A stretch of 34,303 nt of DNA from assembly GCA_018623655.1 (NCBI GenBank), contig JAAZVG010000003.1, positions 1 through 34,303 on the forward strand, read 5' to 3'. Made by a program: the position numbers and the translations under genes. This DNA is from Flavobacteriaceae bacterium. Its GTDB lineage: Bacteria > Bacteroidota > Bacteroidia > Flavobacteriales > Flavobacteriaceae. Positions 1 through 9,510 of the stretch are shown one piece after another (position 1 is the stretch's first letter; each line of letters begins with the position of its first letter). The notes beneath the pieces were generated by a model. It did no database searches. It saw only the letters and a program-made list of their open reading frames with translations, and was not told the origin of the DNA.

Positions 1-1525
1 AAGAGATTTTGTTTTCGTACTCTTTAAGTTCTTCGGTGATATAGCGTTCTGCATTGACAAGAGTTTGTTTTCGGATCCACGCTTCAGGAACTTTATCTTT
101 ATGGGTGTTTCGCACCTCGATGTAATACCCGAAAATGCTATTCGATGCGATTTTTAAAGAGGTAATTCCTGTTCTTTCGATTTCTCTTTCGAGTAATGCA
201 TTAAGATGATTGTGCCCTTTTTCAGAAAGTGATCGCAGCTCATCGAGTTCTTCGCTTACTCCAGTTCTAATTACGCCTCCCTTTGATACTAAAGCGGGAG
301 GGTTGTCTTCTAAATGCGAATCGAGTAATTCTGATATAGAAGTAATTATCTGCTTGTCAATAGAAGAATGGTAAGAACTAGACTGTAAAAGGTTTATTAG
401 TTCTGAGATCCTACACAAAGAAGAGGAAAGCGCTTTAAGCTCCTTAGGGTGTACGCGTGCAGTTGCAATTTTTGCTACTACTCGTTCTATATCGATGCAT
501 TTAGACAGAATAACACGAACCGATTCGAAAAGATTATCTATCTGCAGTTCTGCAACCTTTTGATATCTCTTTTCAATTTCCTTCCGATTGGTTAATGGTA
601 GTCCGATCCATCGTTTTAGGAGACGACCACCCATCGCCGTTTGACTATGATCGATGATATCAATGAGTGCTGTTCCTCCGGTTTGAAGCGGATGAAAGAG
701 TTCTAAGTTTCTGATGCTGAAATGATCCAACCATAGCGTCTCCTCTGGTGTGATTTGCTTAATAGATTGGATATGTCCTAGTTTATCATTTCTAGTTTCC
801 CCTAAATAGTGAAGAATAGCTCCCGCACATATTATGCTATCTGTTCTATTATCTAATCCGAATCCGCGAAGATTATGTGTCTTGAAATGGGATAGTAGTT
901 TTTCGTTAGCGAAGCTTTCCCCGAAAATCCAAGAATCTAAGATAAATAGGGGTTTTCCTTGTAGAGACTCTTGAATCTCATTTCGTTGAGGCTTTGAAAT
1001 CAGGATTTCAGAGGGGTTAAACTGTGCTAATAATTTTAGAATGTATGATTCAGAACCTTCAGCTACTGAAAATTCACCGGTAGACACATCCGCTAAGGCG
1101 AGTGCATACTTCTTATCTCCTTTATAGATAGAAGCTAAAAAATTGTTGGTTTTAGAATCGAGTAACTCGCTTTCATAAGTGACTCCTGGAGTGATTATTT
1201 CTGTAATCCCTCTTTTTACAATTCCTTTTGTTTGACTCGCGTCTTCTAACTGATCACATATAGCCACTCGTTCACCCGCTTTTACTAATTTGTATAAATA
1301 GGTGTTCAAGGCGTGATGAGGAAATCCAGCGAGTGGAGTTTGGTCACCTCCGTTATTGCGAGCAGTCAGCACAATACCTAATATTTTAGCTGTTTTTTCG
1401 GCATCTGAACCAAAGGTTTCATAAAAGTCTCCAACTCTGAAAAGAAGTAATGCAGTAGGATGCTTTGCTTTTATTGCATCGTACTGTTGCATTAGGGGAG
1501 TGGTGCTCTTCTTGTTTTTTGCCAT
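1..1525 (-). CDS. mutS: DNA mismatch repair protein MutS (N-terminal part; runs off left edge)
   Basis: Reverse complement from ATG at 1525 reads MAKNKKSTTPLMQQYDAIKAKHPTALLLFRVGDFYETFGSDAEKTAKILGIVLTARNNGGDQTPLAGFPHHALNT..., a typical MutS N-terminus. Absent from the ORF track because no stop lies in the window. Confidence 0.95.
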   Translation of the reverse strand, partial: MAKNKKSTTPLMQQYDAIKAKHPTALLLFRVGDFYETFGSDAEKTAKILGIVLTARNNGGDQTPLAGFPHHALNTYLYKLVKAGERVAICDQLEDASQTKGIVKRGITEIITPGVTYESELLDSKTNNFLASIYKGDKKYALALADVSTGEFSVAEGSESYILKLLAQFNPSEILISKPQRNEIQESLQGKPLFILDSWIFGESFANEKLLSHFKTHNLRGFGLDNRTDSIICAGAILHYLGETRNDKLGHIQSIKQITPEETLWLDHFSIRNLELFHPLQTGGTALIDIIDHSQTAMGGRLLKRWIGLPLTNRKEIEKRYQKVAELQIDNLFESVRVILSKCIDIERVVAKIATARVHPKELKALSSSLCRISELINLLQSSSYHSSIDKQIITSISELLDSHLEDNPPALVSKGGVIRTGVSEELDELRSLSEKGHNHLNALLEREIERTGITSLKIASNSIFGYYIEVRNTHKDKVPEAWIRKQTLVNAERYITEELKEYENKIS

Positions 1526-1532
1526 AGCTTTG
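1525..1532 (+). promoter_or_regulatory. Candidate -7 element TAGCTTTG for trmH
   Basis: Exact match to Bacteroidota -7 consensus TAnnTTTG, 8 nt before the 1541 ATG. Confidence 0.5.
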
Positions 1533-1540
1533 TCGAAAAT

Positions 1541-2086
1541 ATGAAAACTCCCTTTATTAAAACCGAAAATCAGGCATTAGGTCGACCCGACATCGATACT
1601 TTTAAGTCGATTGATAAGCGTCTGATCGTTGTGCTTGATGAGGTTAGAAGTGCCCATAACGTGGGATCTATCTTTAGAAGCTCGGATGCCTTTCTAGTTG
1701 AAGAGGTTTTTCTTTGTGGAATTACGCCAACTCCACCGAGTAAAGAAATTCGCAAAACAGCATTAGGAGCCGAGCAAAGTGTAGCTTGGAGTAAATGGTC
1801 ATCTACTCTGGAAGCTATTGAAGAATTGAAACGTCGGGATTATGAAATATGGGCAATTGAACAAGCTTCTTCAGCCACAGATTTAAGAGACTTTACTCCT
1901 ATGTCTAGCAAGAAATACGCTTTAGTCTTCGGTAATGAAGTTTTTGGAGTTGATCAAGAGGTAATCAATCAGTGTGATGGAGTAATTGAAATCGCTCAAG
2001 GAGGAACAAAGCACTCATTGAATGTCTCTGTTTCTGCGGGGGTAGTACTTTGGCATTGCTTTAGACAAAATCAAAAAACCCCTTGA
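1541..2086 (+). CDS. TrmH/SpoU-family RNA 2'-O-methyltransferase
   Basis: LDEVRSAHNVGSIFRSSDAF, LVFGNEVFGVDQEV and LNVSVSAGVVLW match SpoU methylase motifs 1-3. Confidence 0.9.
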   Translation: MKTPFIKTENQALGRPDIDTFKSIDKRLIVVLDEVRSAHNVGSIFRSSDAFLVEEVFLCGITPTPPSKEIRKTALGAEQSVAWSKWSSTLEAIEELKRRDYEIWAIEQASSATDLRDFTPMSSKKYALVFGNEVFGVDQEVINQCDGVIEIAQGGTKHSLNVSVSAGVVLWHCFRQNQKTP

Positions 2087-2108
2087 ATAACATTCAAAGG
2101 GTTTTTTT
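2073..2108 (+). terminator. Intrinsic terminator, probably bidirectional
   Basis: AAAAAACCCcTTGAA-taaca-TTCAAaGGGTTTTTT; A-run and T-run flanks on both sides; lies between convergent trmH and folK-dNK. Confidence 0.8.
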
Positions 2109-2179
2109 TAGTTTGAGTTAGTTAGCAAAAAATGCTGGGTCTAAATAACTAAGTGTTTTGATGAAATGCAACTATTTTC

Positions 2180-3352
2180 TTAAAAAAGTGTTAATCCTTT
2201 CTTTGTTCGGGTGTTTTTTTTGGTTTGTCTTTTCCAATGAACCTCGAGTAATGCATCCTCGATTTGTTGAATGACCATGCTTAAGAAGTCAGGGTGTTCG
2301 TAGCCAGGGTATTGGCTAAGATCGATGACGAGTATGTTCCATCGTTTTTGCCTTTTAACGAAGTTTTGGTATCCCTTAGTGATTGATTTTAGATATTCTG
2401 GATCAATATCCTGTTCGTAGCTGCGTCCTCTTTTTTTTATGTTTTCAAGGATTCTGTCTAGGTTATTTTCAAGAAGAACGTATAGTCCAGGTGCCCTAAG
2501 TAGGCGTTCACCCCAGCGATAATAACGACTAAAAAGTTCGAAATCAACTTTATTTAGATTGTTTTTGGCAAAGAGTAGCGATTTCGATAGGTGGTAGTCG
2601 CTAATCAGACCTTCTGCTGTTTGATTGCTTTTTAATGCATCAAATCGATCGAGCAAAAAATTTAATTCAACAGGAAGAGCATACACCTTAGGATCCTTGT
2701 AAAAAGACTCTAAATAAGGGTTTTCGTCGAAACGCTCAAATCTTGAAGTAAGTTCATATCGCTCTGTAATCGCTTTACATAGGGTGCTTTTACCTACGCC
2801 TATACAGCCTTCTATCACAATGCTCTTACTTGTGCTCCAAAGCTCTTTTTTACTTCTTAAAAGACTTGTCTTAGTCTTAGTTAGAAGTTGAGATTTGTCA
2901 TTCTCTAGTATTTTCTTCAATTCTTCTATGGGTTTACCCATGACCTCTAGATGAGGAGCGATCTCATGAAGCGGTTCGATTACAAAACGGCGTTGACTCA
3001 TTCTTGGATGTGGAAGGTCAAGTGAAGTAGTTTTTACTTCATTAGGCCCTATAAGAAGGTCAATATCTATAACTCGGTCTTCATAACCTTTTTTATTTCG
3101 TATTCTGCCAAATGATCTTTCAATTTCTAAACACTGCTGCAACAGGTTTTCTGCGGATATCTCAGATTCTAACTCTATACAAGCATTCAAAAAATTTTCA
3201 CCTTCAAAACCCATTGCTGGACTTTCGTAAACCGATGAGACTAGTCTTACGTCTCCTAACTGTTCAGCTAGGGTAAACAAAGCATTTTGAAGTAAGAGTA
3301 AACGATCTCCTTGATTACTGCCAACTCCGATATAATAGGTATTTGCTATCAC
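2180..3352 (-). CDS. Fusion: HPPK (FolK) N-terminal domain + deoxynucleoside kinase C-terminal domain
   Basis: N-terminus YYIGVGSNQGDRLLLLQNAL, RDR/DIDLL-type segment (YEDRVIDIDLLIGP) and LPHPRMSQRRFVIEPL are HPPK hallmarks; then IVIEGCIGVGKSTLCKAI P-loop, FDENPYLESFY and RGRSYEQDI typical of dNK. GTG start. Confidence 0.92.
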   Translation of the reverse strand: MIANTYYIGVGSNQGDRLLLLQNALFTLAEQLGDVRLVSSVYESPAMGFEGENFLNACIELESEISAENLLQQCLEIERSFGRIRNKKGYEDRVIDIDLLIGPNEVKTTSLDLPHPRMSQRRFVIEPLHEIAPHLEVMGKPIEELKKILENDKSQLLTKTKTSLLRSKKELWSTSKSIVIEGCIGVGKSTLCKAITERYELTSRFERFDENPYLESFYKDPKVYALPVELNFLLDRFDALKSNQTAEGLISDYHLSKSLLFAKNNLNKVDFELFSRYYRWGERLLRAPGLYVLLENNLDRILENIKKRGRSYEQDIDPEYLKSITKGYQNFVKRQKRWNILVIDLSQYPGYEHPDFLSMVIQQIEDALLEVHWKRQTKKNTRTKKGLTLF

Positions 3353-3415
3353 GACCTCCGAAAGTACAAAAAGGCTTGAACTTTCAGTATCTTTAAGGCT
3401 TTAATACTTCGTGCT

Positions 3416-5188
3416 ATGAATTTTTTTAAACGTTTTATCGCTTCATTCTTTGCCGTCATCGCAGCATTTTGGTTTATGGGTATCGTACTGATACTTATCC
3501 TTGCAGCAATTGGTAGTGCTGATGGTACCCCATCAGTCGCAAATGGATCGGTTTTAAAAATCTCGTTGAATCGACCTATTGTAGACTATAAAGGGGGTTC
3601 GGGAGACGATCCGTTCTCGGTACTTTTTGAAGAAACTACTGCCCTAGATGAGGTGGTTGCATCTGTTAATGCTGCAGCCAAAGATGATCGTATTTCAGGT
3701 ATAAGTCTCGAGACTCCATTCTTTTTTGGTGGATGGGGGCAAGCTGAAACCCTTCGCAATGCACTTATCGGTTTTAAAAATTCCGGAAAATTCATATATG
3801 CCTACGGAGATTCCTACTCGCAGAAGTCTTTCTACTTATCCTCTGTGGCAGACAGTTTATTTGTAACTCCAACTGGTTTCGTTGATTTACGAGGGCTTTC
3901 TTCCGAACTCACCTATTACAAGTCGTTTCAGGAAAAATCTGGATTGCGTATGGAAGTGATTCGCCACGGTAAATATAAGGCTGCTGTTGAACCATACCTT
4001 AATGATGCGCCATCTAAAGAGAATACTGAACAAATTCAAGAACTAATCGACGGGTTATGGGATGTAGTCGGATCTCAAATGGCGAATCAGAAAGAAGTTT
4101 CAAGAGCAGATTTTGAAGGCTGGGTAAATGATTTGGTGACCAATAATTTGGAGAAGGCTACTTCGCTTGGCGTGATTGGGGGTCTTGTCTATGAGGATCA
4201 GTACGAGGAGTCGTTAAAGCGCGCTGTTGGTGCCTCTAAGAATGATTTGAAGGCTTCTTCGAAGTTGAATAAAATTTCCACTAATTCGTATCACAAAACG
4301 ATTGAATCGGTTCAAGTTGATACTTCAGATAGAATAGCACTAGTTTACGCACAAGGAAGTATTTTGTACGGTGAAGGTTCACCCACTATTATGGGACAAG
4401 AAACCATGAATAAAGCTTTAAAAAGCGCTCGCGAAGATCGAAATGTAAAAGCGGTGGTTATGCGTATTAACTCTCCTGGCGGCAGTGCATTAACCTCTGA
4501 CCTTATCTGGAGAGAAGTAGAAAAAACAGCTAGAGAAAAACCTGTTGTTGTTTCTATATCAGATGTCGCAGCCTCAGGCGGCTACTATATTGCTGCTCCT
4601 GCAACCTACATTATCGCTCAACCGACTTCAATAACTGGTTCGATAGGGGTTTTTGGTACCTTACCTAATGCATCAGAACTCGCAGAGGATTGGGGTATTT
4701 CTTCATATACGTTGAGTACTCATGAACGCTCGGCAACATATTCACCACTTCGGCCTCTAAGTGATTCTTTTAGAGCAGAACTTACCCAAGGAATTGAACA
4801 GACTTACCAGACTTTCTTAGAACGCGTAGCTTCGGGGAGATCGATGTCGATCGATGAAGTAGATGCTATTGCTCAGGGACGAGTTTACTTGGCTTCAAAG
4901 GCTAAAGAAATTGGTCTTGTGGATGAAATCGGAACATTTGATGATGCGATTAACAAGGCTGCTGAGCTTGCTGAAATCGATGAGTTTAAGCTGAGAGAAT
5001 ATCCGAGGTATAAATCTGATTTTGAACGTTTGTTAGGAGATTTACCTACAGCCGGTATTTCAACACTTCATTCGAATTTACCTGGTTTTATTTCTAATTA
5101 CCTTAGTTTTTGGGAGACAGTACAAGAAGAAAATGGAAAATATAATCGTATTCAAACACGTTTACCATTTGACTTAAATATTGAGTAG
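3416..5188 (+). CDS. sppA: Signal peptide peptidase SppA, 67K type
   Basis: N-terminal TM; tandem S49 domains; catalytic-type Lys in VIRHGKYKAAVEPY and Ser in ISDVAASGGYYIAAPA. Confidence 0.95.
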   Translation: MNFFKRFIASFFAVIAAFWFMGIVLILILAAIGSADGTPSVANGSVLKISLNRPIVDYKGGSGDDPFSVLFEETTALDEVVASVNAAAKDDRISGISLETPFFFGGWGQAETLRNALIGFKNSGKFIYAYGDSYSQKSFYLSSVADSLFVTPTGFVDLRGLSSELTYYKSFQEKSGLRMEVIRHGKYKAAVEPYLNDAPSKENTEQIQELIDGLWDVVGSQMANQKEVSRADFEGWVNDLVTNNLEKATSLGVIGGLVYEDQYEESLKRAVGASKNDLKASSKLNKISTNSYHKTIESVQVDTSDRIALVYAQGSILYGEGSPTIMGQETMNKALKSAREDRNVKAVVMRINSPGGSALTSDLIWREVEKTAREKPVVVSISDVAASGGYYIAAPATYIIAQPTSITGSIGVFGTLPNASELAEDWGISSYTLSTHERSATYSPLRPLSDSFRAELTQGIEQTYQTFLERVASGRSMSIDEVDAIAQGRVYLASKAKEIGLVDEIGTFDDAINKAAELAEIDEFKLREYPRYKSDFERLLGDLPTAGISTLHSNLPGFISNYLSFWETVQEENGKYNRIQTRLPFDLNIE

Positions 5189-5904
5189 TGTTGTTCGAAA
5201 AACGACAAAAAGCTTTTTACCTCTTTTTGATATTATCAGGGTTGTTTATCACTTCTTTAGTGGTTTCAAACCTTATTTTTCAAAAGTTTTTTTATTGGTC
5301 TCCTTTTGGTGAAGTAAGCTTGTTTTCTACTCCATTATTTGAGCTCTCAGTAGGTATTTTACCCTATCCATTAACATTTTTAATTACCGATTTGATTTCA
5401 GAAATCTATGGTAAAAAAATGGCAAATAAAGTGGTTGTAGTGGGGATTATTGCTTCGGTTTTTTCGCTATTAATTGTTTACACAGCTTCTTTTGTTAGCG
5501 CTACAGATTGGTCGCCGGTGAGCGATGGGATGTTTTCAAAGGTTTTTGGAAATACGCTAATAGCTGTTTTTTCCTCTATGATGGCCTATTTGTTAGCTCA
5601 GTTTGTGGATATTCAGATCTACCACTTTTGGAAAGGCCTCACCAAGGGTAAACATCTTTGGCTCAGAAATAACTTTTCTACCTTTTCTTCACAACTAATC
5701 GATACTACATCGGTTGTGTTATTGCTTTGTTTTTTTGGTGAAATTGAGTGGAGTCGTTTTACAGGACTTGTTCTATCTGGATTTCTATTTAAGGCGTTAA
5801 TTGCCCTTTGTGACACTCCGATTCTTTATTTGTTGGTTTATGGCTGTCGTAGTTACTTCAAATTAGAAGTGAATGAAGAAATCGAGTTATTTAAGCCTAA
5901 TTAA
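5188..5904 (+). CDS. Queuosine-precursor transporter, YhhQ/VUT family
   Basis: Multi-TM protein with FPLTFLITDLISEIYGKK-like motif (PYPLTFLITDLISEIYGKKMANKVV). GTG start overlaps the sppA stop (TAGTG). Confidence 0.85.
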   Translation: MLFEKRQKAFYLFLILSGLFITSLVVSNLIFQKFFYWSPFGEVSLFSTPLFELSVGILPYPLTFLITDLISEIYGKKMANKVVVVGIIASVFSLLIVYTASFVSATDWSPVSDGMFSKVFGNTLIAVFSSMMAYLLAQFVDIQIYHFWKGLTKGKHLWLRNNFSTFSSQLIDTTSVVLLLCFFGEIEWSRFTGLVLSGFLFKALIALCDTPILYLLVYGCRSYFKLEVNEEIELFKPN

Positions 5905-6688
5905 GCCGTATTTCCACTCGATATCCTTCGTGTGATCGGACGTTGAATACTCTTCCATCCTCGAAAAGTAAATATTGCCCTTTGATGCCTACAAGTGCCC
6001 CATTCAGTTCAGGCTCTTTGCTAAGGTTGGTACTCTGTATATCTTTACCTTTTGGCTCAAAGGGAAAGTTAATCTCAACTACTTCGTTTTCAACAATAAA
6101 GCTTTTAACTTGTTCTGGTAAATAAGCTTTCAGAGAATTCCAATGTTGCTTAAGATCAAGACAAACTTCTTTCTTTGACAACATCACACGAAAGTTGGTT
6201 TTATCACTAATGTGCTTCTTTAGCGCTACCTCAGCAACCCCAGCGAGATATCGATTAGGAACCTCTAATATGGTAAGAGCTTGGTGGGCTCCCTGATCAA
6301 TCCATCGTGTAGGGAGTTGTTTTTTTCTAGTGATCCCAACTTTTATTGCCCCTGTATTAGAAAGATAAACCACATGAGGTTGTAGCTGTATTTGTTTTTC
6401 GAATTCAAGATCCCTGTCCTCAACACCAAGATGCGCTTTACTCTCTTCAGGTTTCATAATCCAACTTCCAGCCATCGGTGATTCAAAGAAGCATTTTTTA
6501 CAGAAACCTTGTCTAAAAATTCCATGATCATCACCACAGTTGAGGCATTGAAATCCTGTGTGTTTCACTTGAATTGATTTACCAATGAGTTGATTGACCT
6601 GCAATAAATCATTTTCGATAGGGAGAAAGTAGTTGATCGGACTGAAATCTTCAGTTTCCATCTTCTTTAGTACCGTCTGAAAAAGCAT
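5897..6688 (-). CDS. DUF2797 family protein (zinc-knuckle plus GIY-YIG-like segment)
   Basis: CLNCGDDHGIFRQGFCKKCFFESP, VEDRDLEFEKQIQLQPHVVYLSNTGAIKVGITRKKQLPTRWIDQGA and VPNRYLAGVAEVALKKHISDKTNFR match my recollection of DUF2797 proteins of Bacteroidota. Confidence 0.8.
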   Translation of the reverse strand: MLFQTVLKKMETEDFSPINYFLPIENDLLQVNQLIGKSIQVKHTGFQCLNCGDDHGIFRQGFCKKCFFESPMAGSWIMKPEESKAHLGVEDRDLEFEKQIQLQPHVVYLSNTGAIKVGITRKKQLPTRWIDQGAHQALTILEVPNRYLAGVAEVALKKHISDKTNFRVMLSKKEVCLDLKQHWNSLKAYLPEQVKSFIVENEVVEINFPFEPKGKDIQSTNLSKEPELNGALVGIKGQYLLFEDGRVFNVRSHEGYRVEIRLN

Positions 6689-6701
6689 AGAAAGGGATGT
6701 G

Positions 6702-6709
6702 TATATTTG
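6702..6709 (+). promoter_or_regulatory. Candidate -7 element TATATTTG for the GH3-like gene
   Basis: Exact TAnnTTTG match; overlaps the ORF-track TTG start at 6707. Confidence 0.55.
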
Positions 6710-6736
6710 AACTTCACAACCTCTAATGTACGAATA

Positions 6737-8260
6737 ATGATGCTGCCTCTTTTTAATTCGGTTGCCTCCTGGTTACTCAAGAAAAGATTTCATCAGATAC
6801 AGCTATTTGTGAAATATCCGGCAGAGGTTCAATACGAATTGCTGCAGAACTTACTCGAAACCGCTTTAGAAACCGAAATAGGTAAACAATATGACTTTAA
6901 AAGTATTCATTCCTATGAAGAGTTTGCTGCTAGAGTACCTATTGTGACCTATGAGAATATTGCTGATCAAATTCAAAGAACACGGGAGGGAGAACAAAAT
7001 ATTTTTTGGCCGACTACGATAAAATGGTTTGCTAAAAGTAGTGGGACAACGAATGCAAAAAGCAAATTTATCCCAGTTAGTCAGGAGGCACTTGATGATT
7101 GTCATTATAAAAGTGGGAAAGACCTTCTTTCACTCTATTTAAATAACAACGAAAATTCAAAGCTCTTTAAAGGTAAAAGCCTAAGACTCGGTGGGAGTAA
7201 AGAGTTATACAAAAACAAAGGTTCTTATTTTGGTGATTTATCGGCCATACTTATTGACAATCTACCCAAGTGGGCTGAATATAGCTGCACACCTAGCAAT
7301 CGAGTGTCCCTACTTCCTGATTGGGAAACTAAAATTGCTGCGATTATCTCTGAAAGCACTAAGGAAAATGTTACTTCATTGGCGGGAGTGCCTTCTTGGA
7401 TGCTTGTCTTGCTGAATGAAATTAATACCTATGCAGGTACCGATCATCTATTTGAAATCTGGGAAAATCTTGAAGTGTATTTTCATGGTGGGGTAAGTTT
7501 TACTCCGTATCGCGGACAATACGAACGATTGCTTCCTAGAAGTAACTTCAAATACTATGAGATTTATAATGCTTCTGAAGGATTCTTTGCTATTCAAGAT
7601 CGCAATTACCAGAATGACCTACTTTTAATGCTTGATTATGGTATTTTTTATGAGTTCATTGCGTTAGATACCTTAGGTAGTTTAGGAGAACGGGCGTTAC
7701 CTATTTGGCAAGTGGAATTAGGGGTAAACTACGCCATGGTTATTACTACAAATGCCGGTCTATGGCGTTATATTGTTGGAGATACTATTCGATTCACCTC
7801 TTTAGATCCTTATCGAATTAAAATTACTGGAAGAACCAAGCACTTTATCAATGTATTTGGAGAAGAATTAATGGTTGAAAACGCAGAACAAGGCCTGAGA
7901 AGAGCCTGTGAACAAACCGGTGCAAGTGTCAGCGATTATACGGTCGCTCCTATTTTCATGTCTGAAACCAAAAAAGGATCCCATCAGTGGCTTATTGAAT
8001 TTAATCGAAAACCTTCAGACTACGACCAATTCATGCAAGTCTTAGACGAGTCGCTGCAAAGCCTTAATTCGGATTATGAGGCTAAGCGATTAAAAGATAT
8101 TACGTTGAGATTACCCGAGTTAGTTGTCGCTAAACCAAAGCTCTTTTATCATTGGATGGATCGGCAAAATAAGGTTGGAGGACAACATAAAATACCCAGG
8201 TTATCGAACAGTAGAATCTACATGGATGAGTTGTTAACACTCAACAAAATAATGAGCTAG
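6737..8260 (+). CDS. GH3 auxin-responsive-promoter family protein (acyl-adenylating)
   Basis: [36 protein letters not shown] and [25 protein letters not shown] match GH3 family motifs. Start moved from TTG 6707 to ATG 6737 because 6707 lies within the putative promoter. Confidence 0.9.
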   Translation: MMLPLFNSVASWLLKKRFHQIQLFVKYPAEVQYELLQNLLETALETEIGKQYDFKSIHSYEEFAARVPIVTYENIADQIQRTREGEQNIFWPTTIKWFAKSSGTTNAKSKFIPVSQEALDDCHYKSGKDLLSLYLNNNENSKLFKGKSLRLGGSKELYKNKGSYFGDLSAILIDNLPKWAEYSCTPSNRVSLLPDWETKIAAIISESTKENVTSLAGVPSWMLVLLNEINTYAGTDHLFEIWENLEVYFHGGVSFTPYRGQYERLLPRSNFKYYEIYNASEGFFAIQDRNYQNDLLLMLDYGIFYEFIALDTLGSLGERALPIWQVELGVNYAMVITTNAGLWRYIVGDTIRFTSLDPYRIKITGRTKHFINVFGEELMVENAEQGLRRACEQTGASVSDYTVAPIFMSETKKGSHQWLIEFNRKPSDYDQFMQVLDESLQSLNSDYEAKRLKDITLRLPELVVAKPKLFYHWMDRQNKVGGQHKIPRLSNSRIYMDELLTLNKIMS

Positions 8261-9501
8261 GAAGCGGCTTTTAGGTTTTCTAAAGCGATTGCTGATTCAC
8301 CGGATAACTTCTCCTGAACATAATTTTTATCTACCTTGAGTTGTTTGATTGACTCCTTAGAAGGTAGCTCATACATTGCATCAGTAAGCACTGCTTCACA
8401 CAAACTCCTAAGTCCTCTAGCTCCTAAATCGTGCTCTAGCGCTTTGTCAACCAAAATTTCTAAAGCATCATGGGTGACCTCAAGGACAATATCGTCGATG
8501 GCAAATAGTTTTTGATACTGCTTAATAATCGCATTTTTGGGCTCAGTAAGTATGGATAACAAACTGTCCTTATCTAATGGATTCATGTGTGATAGCACCG
8601 GGAGCCTACCGATGATTTCAGGAATTAAGCCAAAACTTTTGATGTCTTTTGGGCTTATGTATTGAAGTAAATTTTCTTTATCGACTTGACCGCTCTCTAT
8701 TGAGCTGCTATAGCCCACCGATTGTCTATTAAGACGCTTAGAAATGTGTCTTTCAATACCGTCAAATGCTCCTCCTGCTATGAATAAAATATTCGAAGTA
8801 TCAACTTCTATAAATTTCTGATCGGGATGTTTACGACCTCCTTTAGGTGGAACGTTTACCGTTGTACCTTCAAGTAGTTTTAATAATCCCTGTTGTACAC
8901 CTTCCCCAGATACATCTCGAGTGATTGATGGGTTATCGCTCTTTCTGGCAATTTTATCAATCTCATCGATAAAAACAATTCCTCTTTGAGCGCGTTCAAG
9001 ATCGTAGTCTGCAGCCTGTAAAAGTCTGGTGAGTATGCTTTCAACGTCTTCACCAACATACCCAGCTTCAGTTAACACCGTGGCATCTACAATAGCTAAA
9101 GGAACCTCGAGCATTTTTGCAATGGTCTTAGCTACTAAGGTCTTACCTGTTCCGGTTTGTCCTACGATAAGAATATTGCTTTTCTGAATTTCAACCTCGT
9201 TATCGTCATTGGTTTGCAATAAACGCTTGTAGTGATTGTAAACTGCCACTGATAAGACTTTTTTGGTCTTGTCTTGACCAATAACATAAGTGTCTAAAAA
9301 TGCCTTTATTTCTATTGGCTTTTTAAGCGCTAATGCCTCTGATAATTCTGCCTTTTTATTTTCTTTACGCTCTTCTGAGATAATGTGATGAGCTTGTTCA
9401 ATGCAGGCATCACAAATATGAGCGTCAATTCCTGCAATTAGAATTTCGGTTTCTTCTTTTTTTCTTCCACAAAAGGAACACTGTAACGATTTATCGCTCA
9501 T
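8257..9501 (-). CDS. clpX: ATP-dependent Clp protease ATP-binding subunit ClpX
   Basis: N-terminal zinc-binding [10 protein letters not shown]...CDACIEQ; Walker [40 protein letters not shown]. Confidence 0.98.
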   Translation of the reverse strand: MSDKSLQCSFCGRKKEETEILIAGIDAHICDACIEQAHHIISEERKENKKAELSEALALKKPIEIKAFLDTYVIGQDKTKKVLSVAVYNHYKRLLQTNDDNEVEIQKSNILIVGQTGTGKTLVAKTIAKMLEVPLAIVDATVLTEAGYVGEDVESILTRLLQAADYDLERAQRGIVFIDEIDKIARKSDNPSITRDVSGEGVQQGLLKLLEGTTVNVPPKGGRKHPDQKFIEVDTSNILFIAGGAFDGIERHISKRLNRQSVGYSSSIESGQVDKENLLQYISPKDIKSFGLIPEIIGRLPVLSHMNPLDKDSLLSILTEPKNAIIKQYQKLFAIDDIVLEVTHDALEILVDKALEHDLGARGLRSLCEAVLTDAMYELPSKESIKQLKVDKNYVQEKLSGESAIALENLKAAS

Positions 9502-9510
9502 GAGAAGTTG

